A DNA stretch of 9,330 nt from DASYAN01 sp036501345. Lineage in GTDB: Bacteria > Chloroflexota > Ktedonobacteria > Ktedonobacterales > Ktedonobacteraceae. This document shows, one piece after another, positions 6,576 through 9,330 of this stretch; the first letter of the stretch is position 1, and the number at the start of each line of letters is the position of its first letter. The stretch is taken from positions 1 to 9,330 of the forward strand of contig DASYAN010000504.1 of the NCBI GenBank assembly GCA_036501345.1, in the 5' to 3' direction. The notes below the pieces were generated by a model. It had not been told where the DNA came from. It saw only the letters and a program-made list of their open reading frames with translations, and did not search any database. The position numbers were made by a program, and so were the translations under genes.

Positions 6576-6705
6576 ATCGATGGATCGAAATGCATAGCCT
6601 AATATAGGATGAGGCTATTATCTATTATGTAGAGACGAGAAGGCAAGGGCCGCTGTCACAGAAGAGGAGTGAAGTAACTCACAGAATCAAGAAAATAGGT
6701 AGGGA

Positions 6706-6737
6706 AGACCTGGGAATGTTTGTCTATTCCCAGGTCT
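6706..6737 (-). terminator. Strong intrinsic terminator after the tldE-like gene
   Basis: AGACCTGGGAAT (6706-6717) and ATTCCCAGGTCT (6726-6737) form a perfect 12-bp stem with an 8-base loop. On the minus strand it lies 18 bases past the stop codon and is followed by the pyrimidine-rich tract TCCCTACCTATTTTC. Transcription of the tldE-like gene should largely stop here, separating it from the cvpA-like gene. Confidence 0.75.
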
Positions 6738-6755
6738 GCTTGGATATTACGCTCC

Positions 6756-8099
6756 TTACGCTCTAGTAATACCAGTGAAGTTAAAACGAGCAGATCTCAG
6801 AGCTGGCGCCACAACGGTTCCATAATCAGTCCATTGGATACGTTCCCGCCCAATAGCTTGTACCTCACGCAGCACATCGAGGATACTCTGCGTGAAACGA
6901 AGATTCTTGATGGGACGAGTCAACTCTCCATGTTCAATCAGGAATGTACCATCACGCGTCATTCCTGTGAATAGTGTTTTGATGGGATGTACAGTATTAG
7001 TGTAGTGGAAACGCGTGATGTAGATTCCACGCTCCACGCCTTTGATCAGGTCTTCTAGGCTAGCATTGCCAGCTTCCATGATCGTATGTAGTGGCATTGG
7101 CCCTTCGCTATTGGGAGCGGGCAAAGCATGCCCGGTATTCGGCTTACCTTCGCGTGCTGCCGTGAATGAGTCATAGACTACAGCATTAGCCACTCCACGA
7201 TCAATCATTACCACACGCTGTTTAGGCACTCCCTCATAGTCAAACGCTTGCGGCAGGCCAGAGGGATCATGTCCATCATCGTAAATCGTGACACGCGGTT
7301 CCACCAATTGCTTGCCAAATTGGCCATTCATAAAGCTGCGCTCTTCTTGCACTGCTAATGCTGAAAATCCTCCCATAAAAATGAGGTCTTGTAGCATTTC
7401 TGCCACAGCGTAAGCATCGAGCACCACGGGATATTCACCCAGAGGAATATCAATCGGATTGCGGCTACGCTGGGCTTTCGAAACGGCTTCGCGTGCCATA
7501 GATTCAAAATCGAGTGTTGAGGCATCGATTGCTGTTCTCTGGGTATAGCCAGAACCTCCGGCATCTGCCATAACAACTGCATGGCACTCGGACTCAGTGC
7601 GTGGCTCATAGGCAAAAATACCCAGCGAGTTCGCTATTGCTGTCGAGCGAACCGTGGTAGAGAATGCGCCAGCAGACTCCAACCCATGCTCTTTGGCAAG
7701 CTGAACAATAATACCCACCTGACGAGCACGTTCTTCTGGTGTGTATTGGGCCGTTCGTTCGCTGTAACCAGACGCAGCCAAAATTGGTTGTGGTGCAGGA
7801 AGAGAATGAAATTCAGGATTTACAGGCTGAATACGTGCAATCTCTAATGCCTGCTCAGTCACACGGCGCAGAGACTCTTCGTCCAGTCGATTGGTAGCCG
7901 CCACACCAATCCTCTTGCCTACAACGGCCCGCACACGCAATTCGGCATTGCTTTCGGCGACATTCTGGTGAATATGATTGGTAGCAAAGCGAGTCAGAGC
8001 ACTCTCAGTCCCAAGATACACAACTTCTGTCTGCTCTGCTTGAGAATAGCTCAATATTTTTTGTAACAATGTGCGCACGCTGGTTTCGTCGGAATACAT
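6756..8099 (-). CDS. TldD/PmbA (TldE-like) family protein, subunit of a peptidase
   Basis: 447 residues from ATG 8099, chosen for GAGGGAG (8109-8115) 9 bases upstream; the longer frame begins at a GTG (8120) and overlaps that site. Family knowledge: TldD and TldE form a heterodimer that degrades unfolded or modified peptides and trims ribosomally made peptide antibiotics; TldD carries the zinc motif HExxxH, TldE does not. Here the N-terminal half has the variable TldD/PmbA fold with SNAELRVRAVVGKRIGVAATN (about 50-70). The C-terminal half has VVLDAYAVAEMLQDLI (225-240), MGGFSALAVQEERSFMNGQFGKQL (242-265, no HExxxH), VTIYDDGHDPSGLPQAFDYEG (270-290) and FTGMTRDGTFLIEHGE (377-392), the conserved family box. 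The missing zinc motif puts it on the TldE/PmbA side. No tldD gene is in the window, although the two are commonly adjacent; directly upstream is a decayed integrase. It is followed by a strong terminator. Confidence 0.9.
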   Translation of the reverse strand: MYSDETSVRTLLQKILSYSQAEQTEVVYLGTESALTRFATNHIHQNVAESNAELRVRAVVGKRIGVAATNRLDEESLRRVTEQALEIARIQPVNPEFHSLPAPQPILAASGYSERTAQYTPEERARQVGIIVQLAKEHGLESAGAFSTTVRSTAIANSLGIFAYEPRTESECHAVVMADAGGSGYTQRTAIDASTLDFESMAREAVSKAQRSRNPIDIPLGEYPVVLDAYAVAEMLQDLIFMGGFSALAVQEERSFMNGQFGKQLVEPRVTIYDDGHDPSGLPQAFDYEGVPKQRVVMIDRGVANAVVYDSFTAAREGKPNTGHALPAPNSEGPMPLHTIMEAGNASLEDLIKGVERGIYITRFHYTNTVHPIKTLFTGMTRDGTFLIEHGELTRPIKNLRFTQSILDVLREVQAIGRERIQWTDYGTVVAPALRSARFNFTGITRA

Positions 8100-8108
8100 T
8101 AGTTGGTT

Positions 8109-8115
8109 CTCCCTC
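8109..8115 (-). promoter_or_regulatory. Ribosome site that fixes the tldE-like start
   Basis: GAGGGAG, 9 bases before ATG 8099. It lies inside the longer GTG-initiated frame (8120), making that start improbable. Confidence 0.65.
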
Positions 8116-8147
8116 AGCACTTTATCGAGAGCCTCAATGCCCTTTTA

Positions 8148-8176
8148 ATAGGCATCAAAGGCTGATTGATGCCTAT
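8148..8176. other. 11-bp perfect hairpin between the integrase remnant and the tldE-like gene
   Basis: ATAGGCATCAA (8148-8158) and TTGATGCCTAT (8166-8176) pair perfectly around a 7-base loop. It begins 18 bases past the integrase remnant's stop and about 50 bases before the tldE-like start. No T-run follows on either strand, so it is not a clear terminator. It could be the old integrase's transcript end, an operator, or part of a recombination site. A TGCC copy at 8138-8141 can also pair with the first GGCA arm, giving an alternative fold. Confidence 0.55.
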
Positions 8177-8194
8177 ACCTTATTGGCGTTGACA

Positions 8195-8419
8195 TCAATC
8201 ACACTCGCGATCACCACTCAGACGAAAGACATCATTCATCTTGCCAGATGCATCTTTTTGCATTGATGGGAGCAAGCGAGAATAGGTGTCCATGGTCATG
8301 GCAATTGTACCATGGCCTAGAAGTCCTTGCATGACTTGTGAATGGACGGACTCCCAAATCAGCAAGATGGCGATGGCACTATAACACAGATGAAACAGAC
8401 CAGCCCTCTCTCTCCTGTA
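8195..8419 (-). pseudogene. Decayed tyrosine recombinase (phage-type integrase), C-terminal fragment
   Basis: The minus strand from 8419 to the TGA at 8195-8197 reads 74 codons, with a TAG immediately upstream (8420-8422) and no start codon before a mid-fragment Met. Residues 33-46 are LLGHGTIAMTMDTY, the integrase box with catalytic His (36) and nucleophilic Tyr (46), followed by SRLLPSMQKDASGKMNDVF, the usual tail of these enzymes. Upstream, RAGLFHLCYSA matches the box normally written FHDLRHSA: Asp is missing and Arg-His is replaced by Cys-Tyr (TGT TAT, each explained by one transition from CGT CAT/CAC). Loss of the catalytic Arg, the missing N-terminal domains and the stop show it is dead. 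It lies 95 bases upstream of the tldE-like gene, on the same strand. Confidence 0.85.
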
Positions 8420-8528
8420 CTATAAAAGATGTCCGCCTTTCTCCATCCAAATGTCGCTCATTGTCACTAGAAAACATCCCTTTTTTCGGTTACCATTAAG
8501 GTAATAGGAGAGTAGGAAAAGACTTTCC

Positions 8529-8570
8529 AAGGGGCAAATGACTTCGCTGGATGAAAAGCGAGAGCCCTTT
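8529..8570. other. Composite two-helix hairpin
   Basis: Outer arms AAGGGGC (8529-8535) and GCCCTTT (8564-8570) pair with one G-T; inner arms TTCGCT (8543-8548) and AGCGAG (8557-8562) pair with one T-G around an 8-base loop. Total 13 pairs with an asymmetric bulge (7 bases left, 1 right). No T-run follows. It might be a structured RNA or a mobile-element relic. Confidence 0.35.
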
Positions 8571-8668
8571 GACCAGGCAACCTCACGAGAGAAAGTGCAC
8601 TCGTCTTCAAGTAGTTAGAAAATAAAAGTGCAACGTTAGAGGCAGCTTCCTCGAGAAAATCAATGCTG

Positions 8669-8689
8669 AGTGTTCTTGGCAAGAGCACT
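8669..8689. promoter_or_regulatory. 21-bp near-perfect palindrome upstream of the right-hand gene (possible operator)
   Basis: AGTGTTCTTG (8669-8678) and CAAGAGCACT (8680-8689) mirror each other at 9 of 10 positions around a central G, 56 bases before ATG 8746. The length and odd-base centre fit a dimeric helix-turn-helix repressor site. With a 1-base loop it is a poor RNA hairpin, so a protein site is more likely. Confidence 0.45.
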
Positions 8690-8745
8690 GCAAGATCGAA
8701 CCTTGCCTTAGGAGAAGCTGAATAGTAGTTACAGAAGATTTTATT

Positions 8746-9105
8746 ATGTCACCGAAACGCGGACATTCTGAAACTGAACCTAAAAATACAGGCGGAGATA
8801 ATCTCACGCATAAGAAGCCTACAACTCGTCAAGATACTAGAACTCGTCAACAGATGTCCCTTTTAGAACGACAATGGAGAGATAGCCAGAAGGAAGGAGA
8901 TCAAAGTAGTTTTGGCATTCAAGAGCATTTCAAGGAAATTGAAACCAAGATACAGCAGCATAAAGATTACTTCATCAAGTTTCATGATCTTCTCGATAAA
9001 GCAGATCTTCCCACTGTAGCACAAGTTGATGGAGAATATGTTTATATTCTCCATGATTGGCGAGATAAGCTGCAAAGCATTATTTATCTTAAAAAGAATA
9101 TTTAG
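8746..9105 (+). CDS. Hypothetical hydrophilic protein, ends at an in-frame TAG
   Basis: 119 residues; ATG with AGAAGA (8733-8738) 7 bases upstream. Not recognised. Residues 1-40 are polar, rich in Lys, Arg, Thr and Gln and probably disordered (MSPKRGHSETEPKN). Residues 40-70 are charged and helical (LLERQWRDSQKEGDQ, EHFKEIETKIQQHKDYF). Residues 75-119 include ADLPTVAQVDGEYVYILHDW, which suggests a short beta segment, then a basic end. No signal peptide, membrane helix or Cys cluster. The reading frame continues open beyond the TAG to the window edge with the same composition, so this may be only the first part of a broken or read-through gene. The 21-bp palindrome upstream suggests regulation. 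The hydrophilic composition would fit a cytoplasmic structural or partner protein, but no function is claimed. Confidence 0.55.
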   Translation: MSPKRGHSETEPKNTGGDNLTHKKPTTRQDTRTRQQMSLLERQWRDSQKEGDQSSFGIQEHFKEIETKIQQHKDYFIKFHDLLDKADLPTVAQVDGEYVYILHDWRDKLQSIIYLKKNI

Positions 9106-9330
9106 AGCTATAATCTATATCAAACGTTTAAGCTGAGGATAGAAGATCAAGAAGGTGAGATAGACGACTTCAAACAGAGTGCAACGGAAAACAGAAATGA
9201 TCGAGTAGAAACTAAAGCAAAAGTAGAAGGCATAAAAATGGGACTTTTGGCAACATACCAAGAGCCCAGCCAAGACAATCTCCAACAACTCCATTTGGAC
9301 CTTGAGAAGGGTAGCAAAGTCATGCGTGAG
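9106..9330 (+). pseudogene. In-frame open continuation of the 8746 gene after the TAG (coiled-coil-like), runs off the right edge
   Basis: From 9106 the same frame is open for 75 codons to the last base (8746-9330 is exactly 195 codons with one stop). It encodes a charged helical stretch (LYQTFKLRIEDQEGEIDDFK, then TKAKVEGIKMGLL and DNLQQLHLDLEKGSK) that looks like a coiled coil continuing the upstream protein. The simplest reading is one gene split by a nonsense change. The alternative is a second start at ATG 9238, which has AGAAGG (9225-9230) 7 bases upstream and would give a separate protein beginning MGLLATYQEPS. Only the first 31 codons of that are visible. Confidence 0.45.

Larger units (their letters stand above)
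8420..8745. other. 326-base non-coding stretch
   Basis: No supported gene is seen. A minus-strand frame (8467-8688, 73 codons) has no ribosome site and no recognisable domain. The stretch contains a composite hairpin (8529-8570), a 21-bp near-palindrome (8669-8689) and a small TTACC/GGTAA dyad near 8490. It probably combines the ragged upstream edge of the dead integrase with the control region of the gene starting at 8746. Confidence 0.6.

Noticed and set aside
5963..6595. Longer cvpA-like start at ATG 6595
   Set aside because: The ATG at 6562 has AAGGAG at 7 bases; the 6595 start has no ribosome site and adds 11 polar residues ahead of the first membrane helix.
8467..8688. Minus-strand frame of 73 codons in the 8420-8745 gap
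   Set aside because: No ribosome site, no recognisable domain, and it overlaps both symmetrical elements; likely chance.
8669..8689. CIRCE-type heat-shock operator
   Set aside because: The arms contain GAGTG/CACT-like pieces but in the wrong order and without the 9-base spacer.

Overview
The window reads like a chromosomal segment of a free-living, mid-GC bacterium, most likely a Ktedonobacteria-type member of the Chloroflexota. This is inferred from the mix of protein styles: a GAF-type sensor, an MMPL exporter, HflX, CvpA, a TldE-like protein and large serine recombinase pieces, with roomy intergenic DNA. No rRNA, tRNA or CRISPR array is visible, so the taxonomic placement is not proven.

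Layout: (1) 1-557, minus strand, is the N-terminal part of a GAF-domain protein that runs off the left edge. (2) 558-1375 is an 818-base non-coding stretch rich in short repeats and dyads, including three 20-bp-spaced copies of an operator-like motif. (3) 1376-4456, plus strand, is a complete MMPL/RND exporter fused in frame to the C-terminal part (zinc ribbon, coiled coil, C-terminal tail) of a large serine recombinase whose catalytic domain is absent. About 60 bases beyond it lies a possible scrap of a tyrosine recombinase. (4) 4520-8099, minus strand, holds three housekeeping-type genes: a tldE/pmbA-like gene with a strong terminator, a CvpA-family membrane protein gene, and hflX. (5) 8195-8419, minus strand, is a decayed C-terminal piece of a tyrosine integrase directly upstream of the tldE-like gene. 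(6) 8420-8745 is non-coding, with a composite hairpin and a 21-bp near-perfect palindrome. (7) 8746 to the right edge, plus strand, is an unrecognised hydrophilic, coiled-coil-like reading frame broken by one in-frame TAG.

The main themes are recombination scars and gene remodelling. The core block hflX-cvpA-tldE is bracketed by recombinase remnants: serine-type, and possibly tyrosine-type, on the left, and tyrosine-type on the right. The most unusual object is the transporter-recombinase fusion. It has stayed open for about 260 codons beyond the transporter, while the nearby tyrosine integrase fragment has lost its catalytic arginine and carries a stop. If translated, the fusion would place a zinc-ribbon DNA-binding module on the cytoplasmic tail of a membrane exporter. 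Whether this is a new functional chimera or a young insertion scar cannot be decided from the sequence alone.
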